Positions 54,775 to 63,250 of a DNA stretch of 64,000 nt are shown piece by piece. The stretch lies in the NCBI GenBank assembly GCA_051201585.1, contig CP179198.1, forward strand, positions 186,001-250,000. Direction: 5' to 3'. A program made the position numbers and the translations under genes. Under the pieces are notes generated by a model. The model saw nothing but the letters and a program-made list of their open reading frames with translations, did not search any database and was not told the DNA's origin. Numbering within the stretch: position 1 is the first letter of the stretch; each line of letters opens with the position of its first letter. Source of the stretch: UBA868 sp016776875. Lineage in GTDB: Bacteria; Pseudomonadota; Gammaproteobacteria; Arenicellales; UBA868.

Positions 54775-55604
54775 GGCGGCCGCGGCAATCGTTGTGGGTC
54801 ATCTTTTTTCAAATTTCAAATTCGAGTGCGATTTGGCGCGAGGATAAAACTATCGCAGTTCTTTACCGGAAAAAAGAAGGTCGTCGTCTTTACGAGATCC
54901 GAGCCGCGGGTTCGACTCGTCGTCTTTACACTGACGGCGTACTTCATAGTCAGTTTAATCCGCGGCGACTGATCACCGGCAGCGTTTGGGATCTTCTTTG
55001 GCTGGGTCTATTTTTTCGACCGGATCCGAATCCCAAGCGGGTGCTTGTCCTGGGATTAGGTGCGGGCACGGTTGTGCGGCAGTTGCAGACCCTTTTCCCG
55101 TTTGTACAAGTTATCGCAGTGGAGATTGACCCCGTTCATATTGAGCTTGCGGAGTTGCATTTTGGTGTTGATACGGGTCGGGCGAAGATTTTCCAAGACA
55201 GTGCTGAAACATTTATTGCCGGTTATCGAGGTCCAAAATTTGATCTGATTATTGATGATCTTTTTTCGGGCGCGGCCGGGATTCCGCACCGGGCGGTAAA
55301 GTGTTCCGGACCCTGGTTATCAAGACTTGAAAAATGCTTAATGCCCGAGGGTTTTCTGGTAATAAATTTTGCTGATTTCGCAGAACTCAAAGAGTCGGCA
55401 GTGTTTAAGTGTCTCGGGGATGGCAGTCGATTTAAAAGCGGTTTTGAGCTACGATCGCCTTCAACCGAGAACGTAATTGCCATACTGATGCCGGAGTCAA
55501 TGCACAGCGTTGATCTAAGGCGACATTTATCCGAATCGCCGGTGCTTTCGAAAGCCCTGGAAAAAGGACAGTTGCGATACCAGGCGCGACGACTACGCGT
55601 TTAG
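54765..55604 (+). CDS. Spermidine synthase-like methyltransferase-fold protein
   Basis: A 279-residue protein of the SpeE/class I methyltransferase fold. The cofactor strand VLVLGLGAGTVVRQLQ is followed by the acidic VIAVEIDPVHIELAELHFG and a late LIIDDLFSG. The N-terminal small domain of spermidine synthase is short or absent, as in the fused/orphan SpeE-like proteins of many Proteobacteria, so polyamine synthesis is not assured. The start is uncertain: TTG 54765 overlaps the lipoprotein stop, and TTG 54792 is an alternative. Confidence 0.78.
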   Translation: MQLRRPRQSLWVIFFQISNSSAIWREDKTIAVLYRKKEGRRLYEIRAAGSTRRLYTDGVLHSQFNPRRLITGSVWDLLWLGLFFRPDPNPKRVLVLGLGAGTVVRQLQTLFPFVQVIAVEIDPVHIELAELHFGVDTGRAKIFQDSAETFIAGYRGPKFDLIIDDLFSGAAGIPHRAVKCSGPWLSRLEKCLMPEGFLVINFADFAELKESAVFKCLGDGSRFKSGFELRSPSTENVIAILMPESMHSVDLRRHLSESPVLSKALEKGQLRYQARRLRV

Positions 55605-55644
55605 CAACGTGGCACCAAACACCCTGTTGAAATTGAGGTGACAG

Positions 55645-55893
55645 ATGCGCGGATGTGTGCCCCCTGATGCTCAAACAGATGTCTCAAGTGAGCATTGGGC
55701 TATTATTCATATGCCTGGGCGAAACCGGAAACGCTATCCGGCTAATTGTGTGCAGATTGTGGCGACCGAAAAGGAGGCCAGAGCGGGTGCCAAACCCGCG
55801 CAACGACTGTTTCCTGCAAAGGTGTTGGGTCCGTCTAAATCGTCCGAGGGTCAGATTATTTACTATCTCGTCGAGTGGATCGCCCCGTCTTAA
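55645..55893 (+). CDS. Hypothetical small protein
   Basis: An 82-residue basic protein beginning at an ATG with a GAGGTGAC ribosome-binding site. It ends in a strand-rich segment RLFPAKVLGPSKSSEGQIIYY. No family is recognised. The C-terminal pattern looks like a small beta-barrel. It lies between the SpeE-like gene and the convergent photolyase, ending 10 bases from the latter. Confidence 0.5.
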   Translation: MRGCVPPDAQTDVSSEHWAIIHMPGRNRKRYPANCVQIVATEKEARAGAKPAQRLFPAKVLGPSKSSEGQIIYYLVEWIAPS

Positions 55894-55903
55894 TCGCGTC
55901 CGC

Positions 55904-57331
55904 CTATAACTTCTTTAATTGTGCGAGCGCATCGAGCGCTCGTTTTCGACCTGCATCAGGCTGAATGAGAGGCGCCGGGTAATCTTTGCCAATCTCGAGG
56001 TTTGCATCTTTAAGCACCTCTGCTGGAGCGAGCCACGGGGTGTGCAAATATTTTTTTGGCAAATCCATGAGTTCGGGTACCCACTGCTTGATGTAATCCC
56101 CGTCTGGATCGAATTTCTGTCCCTGAAGCACCGGATTGAAAACACGGAAATAGGGCGCGGCATCTGCGCCGCAGCCCGCTACCCACTGCCACCCCGCCGA
56201 ATTGCTCGCGAGATCAGCGTCCACTAATGTGTCCCAGAACCATTGCTGCCCGTGTTTCCAGTGGACCAGAAGATGTTTGACAAGCACGGACGCTGCGACC
56301 ATTCGCACCCGATTGTGCATCCATCCGGTTTGCCAGAGTTGACGCATGCCGGCGTCAACAATTGGAAAGCCGGTACATCCTTTTTGCCAATCCGCGAGCG
56401 CATTGTCATCTTCTATCCATGGGAACTTTGAAAACTCTGGCCTGAAGCTTTTCTCAGGCATTTGAGGGAAATGAAACAAAAGATGTGCGCAGAATTCGCG
56501 CCACCCAAGCTCGCGCTGAAAGGACAAGGCTCCTTCGCTGGTCAGGTTCTGTTGATTCGTCGCGGCAAAAGCCTGAGCGGCGCTGATGTTTCCGAAATGG
56601 AGGTAAGGCGATAGACGTGAGGTGTTATCTTTCGCTGGGTAGTTGCGATCCTGTTCATAATCAGGCGCGCGATTTACAAAGTTGGAAAGAGCCGCTTGCC
56701 CGCCGTCTTCGCCCGGCTGCCATACCGAGTTGAATTTTTGCGCCCAGTTGGGTCGCTCTGGAAGCAAATTCCAGGAGTCAAGGGACTCACTCTCCAAAGC
56801 GGTTTGAGAGAATACGGGCATCGATGACTGTTGAACGGTCCGCATGCTGGTTTGGGCTTTGAGACAATTTTTCCAAAACGGGGTGAACACCCGAAAAGGT
56901 GTACCGCTCTGGCTTTTAATCTCGGCGGGATCAAAAAGTAAATTGCCTTCAAAACCCTCCGAGCCGATCGCGTTTTTTTCCAACTCAGCGCGCAACAATA
57001 ATTCATCCTTACGATCTGAAGGTTCGATTGCATTCGTCCAGTAGACGGCAGAGGCCCCGCTTTCTATTGCAATATTAGTTATTACCTCGGCGGGATTACC
57101 GCTGCGGAGTATTATTTTTCCACCGGTACTTTGAACTTTTTGGCTGATCTCACGCAAACTATGATGAAGCCACCAACAACTGGCGGCGCCCGGTAGCCAG
57201 GGACGATCGGTTGCCGTATTCCGGATAAAACAAAGAATAACAGGACGGCCGTTCGCGCCCGCCGCTTCTAGTGCGGGGTGATCTTTCAGCCTCAATTCTT
57301 GTCGCAACCAAACGATAACGGGAGATTTCAT
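55904..57331 (-). CDS. phrB: Deoxyribodipyrimidine photolyase (cryptochrome/photolyase family)
   Basis: A 475-residue class I photolyase that repairs pyrimidine dimers with light. The N-terminal antenna domain starts VIVWLRQELRLKDHPALEAAG. The FAD domain shows SRLSPYLHFGNISAAQAF, RELGWREFCAHLLFHFP, TGFPIVDAGMRQLWQTGWMHNRVRM and WVAGCGADAAPYFRVFNP with the closing QGQKFDPDGDYI. Residues for FAD and substrate binding look intact, and the length is normal (E. coli 472). It is divergent from the DUF1295 gene that begins 99 bases beyond its start, in a block of light- or stress-related genes. Confidence 0.96.
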   Translation of the reverse strand: MKSPVIVWLRQELRLKDHPALEAAGANGRPVILCFIRNTATDRPWLPGAASCWWLHHSLREISQKVQSTGGKIILRSGNPAEVITNIAIESGASAVYWTNAIEPSDRKDELLLRAELEKNAIGSEGFEGNLLFDPAEIKSQSGTPFRVFTPFWKNCLKAQTSMRTVQQSSMPVFSQTALESESLDSWNLLPERPNWAQKFNSVWQPGEDGGQAALSNFVNRAPDYEQDRNYPAKDNTSRLSPYLHFGNISAAQAFAATNQQNLTSEGALSFQRELGWREFCAHLLFHFPQMPEKSFRPEFSKFPWIEDDNALADWQKGCTGFPIVDAGMRQLWQTGWMHNRVRMVAASVLVKHLLVHWKHGQQWFWDTLVDADLASNSAGWQWVAGCGADAAPYFRVFNPVLQGQKFDPDGDYIKQWVPELMDLPKKYLHTPWLAPAEVLKDANLEIGKDYPAPLIQPDAGRKRALDALAQLKKL

Positions 57332-57430
57332 AACGATACCGGGACTTTAGGGAGGCAGAGTGTAGCGCCGGCAGTGCAAATTTATGTCGTGTTACCGTTC
57401 ATTCACATTGGCGATGAGAAAATAGGAAAC

Positions 57431-58213
57431 ATGAATATGATTGCTTCCAATTTACTAATTGCATCCGCGGCCTGGTGCTTCGCGCTTTCCGTTGTTGCCT
57501 GGTTTTTCAGCGTCGTCCGCAGAGATGCGGGTGTCGCCGATGTGTTTTGGCCGTGGTTCAGCGTGGGTAGCGCAGTGATTTACGCGCTGCCTGCATGGCC
57601 GCTGCCTGCAATATCTCTGGGATTTCTGGGTCTTCTGGCGGTTTCTGCGAGCCGTCTTTCCCTCGCCGTCATTTGGCGAACTCGTCGAGCGGGTGAGGAC
57701 CGTCGATACTCTGATATCCGAAACCAGTGGGGGAAGGGGTTTGCGATAAAAAGTTTGCCCGGTATTTTCCTAATGCAGGGACTGATGGGTTTTACGCTGG
57801 CGATGCCGCTGGCTTACGCCGTAACGGGATTTGAAAATGCGTCGATCTTAAGTTTGCTATTTATTATCATATGGTCTTCAGGTTTCTTGGTCCAGGCAGT
57901 CGCAGATCGTCAACTTGCCGCATTCTCACGGACCGATGATGGAACCGGCGTGCTTTCGACTGGCCTATGGCGATACAGTCGCCATCCTAATTATTTCGGC
58001 GAGCTTTGCATGATTTGGGCTATTTTCGCTCTGGCCGCGGCGAATGGCGGCGTTTGGACCCTGTTTGCACCGCTTTTGATGACCTGGTCTATTTTTCGAT
58101 TTACCGGTATCACGAGAATGGAGGACGGTATATCGTCACGACGGCCTGGATATGAGAGTTATACGAAGAAAACGAGCGCCCTAATTCCACTCCCTCCGCG
58201 TAAACACGTGTAG
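57431..58213 (+). CDS. DUF1295 family membrane protein (steroid reductase-like fold)
   Basis: A 260-residue protein with about six hydrophobic helices. The conserved end RYSRHPNYFGELCMIW, with GVLSTGLW just before it, is the isoprenylcysteine methyltransferase/steroid 5-alpha-reductase-like signature of DUF1295, followed by TRMEDGISSRRPGYESY. Members probably bind a reducing cofactor or S-adenosylmethionine and act on lipids. It uses ATG 57431 (TAGGAAAC ribosome-binding site); the longer open frame starting at 57278 lies over the photolyase gene and was rejected. Photolyase and DUF1295 are frequent neighbours in stress-lipid clusters. Confidence 0.9.
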   Translation: MNMIASNLLIASAAWCFALSVVAWFFSVVRRDAGVADVFWPWFSVGSAVIYALPAWPLPAISLGFLGLLAVSASRLSLAVIWRTRRAGEDRRYSDIRNQWGKGFAIKSLPGIFLMQGLMGFTLAMPLAYAVTGFENASILSLLFIIIWSSGFLVQAVADRQLAAFSRTDDGTGVLSTGLWRYSRHPNYFGELCMIWAIFALAAANGGVWTLFAPLLMTWSIFRFTGITRMEDGISSRRPGYESYTKKTSALIPLPPRKHV

Positions 58214-58278
58214 ATTCACGCTTGATTGACTCTCGAAGTTGACAATACGATCAGTTTTTTAACGAAAAGGATGTCCAT

Positions 58279-58986
58279 ATGGAAGTGCAAAGCAAGGGAA
58301 GCGTATTGTTGGTTGAAGACCATCAGGATATCGCGGAGTTGGTCTACGACTACATGGAAGGCGAGGGCTACGAACTTGACTATGCGCCGGATGGTGAAGT
58401 CGGCATCAATCTTTGTGCGCAAAATGAGTACGATGCGATCATCCTGGATTTAATGCTGCCACGAAAGGACGGTCTTTCGGTTTGTCGCGAACTTCGCGAC
58501 AAGATGGGAAAGACGACGCCAGTATTAATGTTAACCGCTCGCGACACCCTGGAAGACAAGTTGAAAGGATTTGAGCTCGGTGCCGACGATTATTTGGTCA
58601 AGCCTTTTGAGATACAAGAGCTAGAGGCCAGAGTTCGTGTGCTGATCAAGCGGGGCCATGCCTCACCTTCGACTACGGATTCCTTGCAGGTCGGCGGGAT
58701 TGAGTTTGATCAGCAGTCGTTGGTGGTGACGCGAGACGGCCAGGAACTGGTGCTTTCCCCCATTGGCTTCAAGCTGCTCAAAATCCTGATGGAGCGGTCG
58801 CCATCGGTCGTATCCAGACAAGATATTGAAAGAGAGATTTGGGGGGATATGCTCCCAGACAGCGACACACTTCGCAGCCACATGTATAACCTTCGCAAAG
58901 TGATCGATAAGCCGTTTGATTCAGCTTATTTGCAAACACTACCCGGAATTGGCTATCGATTCTGTGAGCCCGATGCCGCCCATTAG
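58279..58986 (+). CDS. OmpR/PhoB-type response regulator
   Basis: A 235-residue response regulator. The receiver domain has acidic VEDHQD (12-17), the phosphoacceptor Asp57 in AIILDLMLPRKDG, a Thr in MLTARD and the Lys in YLVKPFE. The C-terminal winged helix shows LSPIGFKLLKILMERSPSVV and YLQTLPGIGYRFCEP. It pairs with the histidine kinase whose gene overlaps its end by 14 bases. A ribosome-binding site (AAAAGGATG) lies before the ATG. It probably controls the adjacent lipid-modifying genes, by position. Confidence 0.95.
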   Translation: MEVQSKGSVLLVEDHQDIAELVYDYMEGEGYELDYAPDGEVGINLCAQNEYDAIILDLMLPRKDGLSVCRELRDKMGKTTPVLMLTARDTLEDKLKGFELGADDYLVKPFEIQELEARVRVLIKRGHASPSTTDSLQVGGIEFDQQSLVVTRDGQELVLSPIGFKLLKILMERSPSVVSRQDIEREIWGDMLPDSDTLRSHMYNLRKVIDKPFDSAYLQTLPGIGYRFCEPDAAH

Positions 58987-60264
58987 GGCAGGAATTGTCC
59001 GACGCTTCACCCGCGTCGTTACCTTTCAACTCCTTCTCGTCGGGCTAGCGGCGGCCCTTGGTACGTGGGGAGCCGGTTGGATCATGAAAGAGATGCTCGT
59101 TCGGCAAGCGCTTTCCACCGAGGCCGAATATTTCTGGGCCGCGCGTACCGCTGATGATGCGTTTCCTGCGCCCGATACCCGGAACTTAACCGGGTTCCTT
59201 TCGGGATCCCCTAGCTGCCCGATGACCTCCGTGCACTGCCCACCGGCTTTCATGAATTGCCATCCCATCATCATTTTTCGGTGGTTCATGTCTCAGAGCA
59301 AGGCGGTGAAAGACTGACCCTCATATTTGAAGGTGAGCAGGTTCGGTCACTGGCACTTTGGTTTGGACTGGTTCCGCTGATGATTGTTTTGGCAATTGTT
59401 TACGTTTCGCTTTACCTAGGCTATCGCTTTTATCGAGGGTCTGTTTCGCCGGTTGTCCGGCTCGCGCATGAAGTCGAGAATCTCCAGCTTGAATCAACCC
59501 AGCATCCGGATTTTGATGTCTCTGACCTGCCCCAGGGCGCTGATCGAGAAATTATGGTGTTGAGCGGCGCACTCAAGCATTTGGTTGAAAGGGTTAAGGA
59601 ATTTATTGCGCGCGAGCGCGAATTTACGCGTGACGTGAGTCACGAATTACGAAGTCCGTTGACCGTGGTTCGTGTGGCCTGTGATGTCGCATTAAAAGAG
59701 CCGACGCTGGATGATCGGGTTCGAAAATCGATCAATAAAATACATCGAGCGGCTGCGCAGATGACAAATTTGATCGAAGCTTTTTTATTGCTCGCAAGAG
59801 AGCCAGACCGGCATATTGAATCAAGCGTCGTTTGTTTAAACGATCTGCTGATGGAAGAGATTGATCGCGGGCGGACGCTTCTTGAAGGGCGTTCTGTTTC
59901 TATCGAAACAAATTTTGCTGACCGAATTTTGGTTCGGGCACCGGAGCGGGTGCTTTCTGTATTGCTCGGCAATTTGCTGCGAAACGCCTGTACCTATACA
60001 GACGAAGGAACGGTAACCGTGTCGATCTCAGGGCACTGCGTTACAATTGAAGATACCGGGATCGGGATGTCAACATATGATCAGGATGTAGCGTTTCATG
60101 CCTTTAGCCGAGGAAGTCAAGCGAGACCGGGCGGTCACGGTGTGGGACTCAATATTGTGAGGAAGTTGTCAGAGCGGTTCGGTTGGCCTGTCACCCTTAC
60201 GAGTAGTGCGGGGAAGGGCACCACGGCTGTTGTTGAATTTCCTGATGCCATACCAGAAAGTTAA
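58973..60264 (+). CDS. Sensor histidine kinase (single frameshift in this sequence)
   Basis: A membrane histidine kinase of the OmpR-partner type. The first frame (58973 to about 59215) gives a transmembrane start, RRFTRVVTFQLLLVGLAAAL. The second frame (about 59215-60264) gives a periplasmic segment, a second membrane helix (ALWFGLVPLMIVLAIVYVSL), the HisKA box REFTRDVSHELRSPL with the phospho-His, the N box LLRNACTYTDEG, and DTGIGM and GHGVGLNIVRKL of the ATPase domain. Adding one base at the AGCTGCCC site (59213-59220) restores a continuous product of about 430 residues. The frame-2 read stops at 59317. The downstream desaturase overlaps it by 20 bases. Confidence 0.9.
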
Positions 60265-61240
60265 TTCGGATAATTTTGTGACCGACTCTACGAACGTCCT
60301 TGACGACACGCCGTCCCGCTGGCAGACATTCGTCTTTTGGCTTGTTAATGACGCCCGCTATCTAGAGCGCACCCGTTTTAGATCGCCGCGCTCGCTCGAC
60401 TTATGGCGATTGATTCCTTTTTTAGCAATTCATCTTGGATGCTTCGCTGTTATCTGGGTCGGCGTCAGCTGGTTTGCGGTGGCGCTTGCTTTGGGGCTCT
60501 ACTTGGGGCGGATGTTCCTGATTACTGCGTTTTACCATCGGTTTTTCGCGCATCGCGCCTTCGAGAGCAGCCGTCCTTTTCGACTTCTGGTGGCAGTATT
60601 GGGGTGTACCGCGGGCCAGCGAGGTCCGATCTGGTGGGCCAGTCATCATCGACAGCATCATCTCCACTCCGATACCGAGCTCGATCCGCATTCCCCTCAG
60701 ACCGATACATTCTGGTTTAGTCACGTGCTTTGGTTTTTGACGCGAGATGCATTTCCGATTCGCTGGAAACAAGTGAAAGACCTAAAAAAATGTCGCGAAC
60801 TTGTGGTCTTGGAAAGACTGGATTGGGTGCCACTAATGGCGCTCGGGATGCTTTGTTTTTTTATTGGAGAGTGGATGCAAGCGTCATATCCCAGCCTTGA
60901 AACGAGCGGCTGGCAGACACTAGTTTGGGGATTTTTCATTTCGACCACTGCGCTTTATCACGCAACGTATACCATCAATTCTTTGGCGCATCGTTATGGG
61001 CGTCGACGGTTTGATACGCCGGACCACAGCCGAAATAATTTTCTACTTGCGCTGCTGACGCTGGGGGAGGGTTGGCATAATAACCATCATCGTTACCCAG
61101 GTGCGGCTCGGCAAGGATTCTATTGGTGGGAAGTTGATTTGTCCTACATGGGTTTAAGAGTCTTGAAGACTCTTGGTTTGGTTTGGAACCTGCGACCGGT
61201 ACCAAGCAAGATTCTTGAGGCCGGTCGGGCTCGACGTTGA
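60245..61240 (+). CDS. Fatty acid (acyl-lipid/acyl-CoA) desaturase
   Basis: A 331-residue integral membrane diiron desaturase. Three histidine boxes are present: HRFFAH, HHRQHH and HNNHH. Hydrophobic stretches flank them (AIHLGCFAVIWVGVSW, WGFFISTTALYHATY). It introduces a double bond, most likely delta-9, into an acyl chain. The ATG at 60245 overlaps the kinase stop by 20 bases; a GTG at 60278 is a possible later start. The stop overlaps the following FAD gene (TTGA). Its place between a two-component system and a Cfa-like operon suggests membrane-lipid remodelling. Confidence 0.94.
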   Translation: MPYQKVNSDNFVTDSTNVLDDTPSRWQTFVFWLVNDARYLERTRFRSPRSLDLWRLIPFLAIHLGCFAVIWVGVSWFAVALALGLYLGRMFLITAFYHRFFAHRAFESSRPFRLLVAVLGCTAGQRGPIWWASHHRQHHLHSDTELDPHSPQTDTFWFSHVLWFLTRDAFPIRWKQVKDLKKCRELVVLERLDWVPLMALGMLCFFIGEWMQASYPSLETSGWQTLVWGFFISTTALYHATYTINSLAHRYGRRRFDTPDHSRNNFLLALLTLGEGWHNNHHRYPGAARQGFYWWEVDLSYMGLRVLKTLGLVWNLRPVPSKILEAGRARR

Positions 61241-62490
61241 ACGTTGCTGTTGTGGGGGCCGGGGTATCAGGCCTGGTTTGTGCGCTCGGACTCAAACGCG
61301 ATCACCACGTCACCATATTTGACGCAGATCATCGCGCGGGTGGGCATGCCAATACCCGTGTTGTGAAAGAAAACGGCCGGTCTATCGGAATCGATACCGG
61401 CTTCATTGTTTTTAACTTCAAAAATTACCCTCATCTGAGCCGGTTATTTGATCGCTTAGGGGTTTCCTCCCAACCTTCGGATATGAGTTTCAGCGTCCGT
61501 TGTGAAAAAAGTGGATTCGAGTTCAGTGGTTCAAATCTGAACACTTTTTTTGCACAACGAAGGAACTTGTTGCGACTCGAGGCATGGCAATTGCTGCGAT
61601 CTATTTTTGCTTTTCATCGCGACGGTAATGACGCCCTTCGGACAGATATAAGCGATGAGATTACCGTTGGCGAGTTCGCGAAGCATCGAGGCTATCGCCA
61701 GAATCTGATTGAACACTATTTATTACCGCTGGGCGGCGCGCTATGGTCGTGCTCCAGTGAATCTTTCAGTCAATTCCCTGTGCGTTTTTTTCTTGAGTTT
61801 CTTCGCAACCATTCGATGCTGCAGATGGAGGATCGACCGGTCTGGAGAACCGTCTCCGGGGGATCGCAACAATATGTGAAAAAGATAGTGAACCAGTTGG
61901 AAAGCGAATTGCAGCTGGACCATTGTGTATCCCGCGTGACCCGCGTCGGCACGGGCGTTGACCTTGAATTTCATAATGGTAAACGCGAACATTTTGATGA
62001 GGTCGTGCTTGCTACGCATGCAGATACCAGTCTTGATCTGATGCAGGGGCCTGATGCAGAGGAGTCTGAAATCCTCGGTGCTTTTCCTTATCAGGATAAC
62101 GTGGTCACACTTCACACGGATACCCGTGTGTTGCCCAAAGCGCAACGCGCGTGGGCCAGTTGGAATTATCGCGTTCGTGAGGATGCTTCAGCAGGTACTG
62201 GTGTCACTTACAACATGAATAAATTGCAAGCGCTTGATACGAAACACACCTATTGTGTTTCGCTAAATCAACACGATGAACTAGATCAGGATCGTATTTT
62301 GCGCCGTGAGGTCGTTCGGCACCCGCGATTTACCCCAGGTCGCGACGAATTTCAAAAACGTCACCATCAGGTGATTCGCCGGCGGGCGATCAGTTTTTGT
62401 GGTGCATATTGGGGGTTTGGATTTCATGAAGATGGTGTGCGCAGCGCGATTGCGGTTTGCGACGCTTTTGGTGTCGAGCGCCCATGCTGA
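61237..62490 (+). CDS. FAD-dependent amine oxidase-fold oxidoreductase (lipid-modification cluster)
   Basis: A 417-residue flavoprotein. The N-terminal VAVVGAGVSGLVCALGLKRD binds the ADP part of FAD, followed by FDADHRAGGHANT. The C-terminal FCGAYWGFGFHEDGVRSA is the second FAD contact. It resembles the amine-oxidase family members encoded beside DUF1365 and cfa genes in many bacteria. The TTG start overlaps the desaturase stop by three bases, and its own stop overlaps the DUF1365 ATG, so the group is translationally coupled. A role in converting Cfa products has been suggested for such clusters, but the reaction here is not known. Confidence 0.92.
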   Translation: MNVAVVGAGVSGLVCALGLKRDHHVTIFDADHRAGGHANTRVVKENGRSIGIDTGFIVFNFKNYPHLSRLFDRLGVSSQPSDMSFSVRCEKSGFEFSGSNLNTFFAQRRNLLRLEAWQLLRSIFAFHRDGNDALRTDISDEITVGEFAKHRGYRQNLIEHYLLPLGGALWSCSSESFSQFPVRFFLEFLRNHSMLQMEDRPVWRTVSGGSQQYVKKIVNQLESELQLDHCVSRVTRVGTGVDLEFHNGKREHFDEVVLATHADTSLDLMQGPDAEESEILGAFPYQDNVVTLHTDTRVLPKAQRAWASWNYRVREDASAGTGVTYNMNKLQALDTKHTYCVSLNQHDELDQDRILRREVVRHPRFTPGRDEFQKRHHQVIRRRAISFCGAYWGFGFHEDGVRSAIAVCDAFGVERPC

Positions 62491-63242
62491 ATAGCAAGGT
62501 TTACGTGGGTCGTGTTTGCCATACTCGGATACGGCCTCGGCGGCATCAATTTTGCTATCGCCTGTTTATGCTCTATCTGGATCTTGATGAGATTCCGGAT
62601 GTGTTTGACGCCTTTTGGTTATGGTCTGCACGTTCCACAGCACTTGCGCGCTTTAGGCGCTCTGATCATATGGGTAATCCGTTACAGCCACTTGACCAGA
62701 GTATTCGTCATCTTGTTGAAAGTCAGTCCGGCGATAGGCCGGGCGGACGAATTACATTGCTAACGCACCTGCGTTATTTTGGTTATTGCATGAACCCGGT
62801 CAGCTTTTACTTTTGCTGGGATGAGTCAGGGCAGAAAGTGACACATGTTGTTGCTGAGGTGAACAATACCCCTTGGGGTGAGCAGCACTGTTACGTGCTG
62901 AAATGTCCTGAACATGTAGCGTTGGGCGAAAAAAATTTTGAGTTTGACAAGGTTTTTCACGTTTCGCCCTTTATGGAGATGAATCAACGCTATCACTGGC
63001 AGTTTTCACAGCCGGACCACGGCTTGGAGGTGACAATGCGCTCGTTTCAAGAGGGTGAGTTAATGTTTTCTGCCAATCTATCGATGCAAGCCAGACAGAT
63101 CACAAGCCGGAATTTGGCGAACTGCCTCCTGCGTTTTCCAATAATGACCGCCCGTGTTGTCGCCGCGATTTATTGGCAGGCAATGCGACTGTGGCTAAAA
63201 CGTATCCCGTTTGTGCCGCATCCTAAATCCAATATTCAATAG
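62484..63242 (+). CDS. DUF1365 family protein
   Basis: A 252-residue DUF1365 protein, recognised by YVGRVCHTRIRPRRHQFCYR, LLTHLRYFGYCMNPVSFYF and the later FEFDKVFHVSPFMEMNQRYHW. Its chemistry is unknown, but it almost always occurs with the FAD oxidoreductase upstream and Cfa downstream. ATG 62484 is used because it overlaps the previous stop and gives the family's N-terminus. It begins the pair of genes before cfa, which starts nine bases after its stop. Confidence 0.95.
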   Translation: MLNSKVYVGRVCHTRIRPRRHQFCYRLFMLYLDLDEIPDVFDAFWLWSARSTALARFRRSDHMGNPLQPLDQSIRHLVESQSGDRPGGRITLLTHLRYFGYCMNPVSFYFCWDESGQKVTHVVAEVNNTPWGEQHCYVLKCPEHVALGEKNFEFDKVFHVSPFMEMNQRYHWQFSQPDHGLEVTMRSFQEGELMFSANLSMQARQITSRNLANCLLRFPIMTARVVAAIYWQAMRLWLKRIPFVPHPKSNIQ

Positions 63243-63250
63243 CATTCCTG

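Noticed and set aside
57278..57430. Upstream extension of the DUF1295 frame
   Set aside because: It overlaps the photolyase N-terminus and is not hydrophobic; ATG 57431 has a ribosome-binding site.
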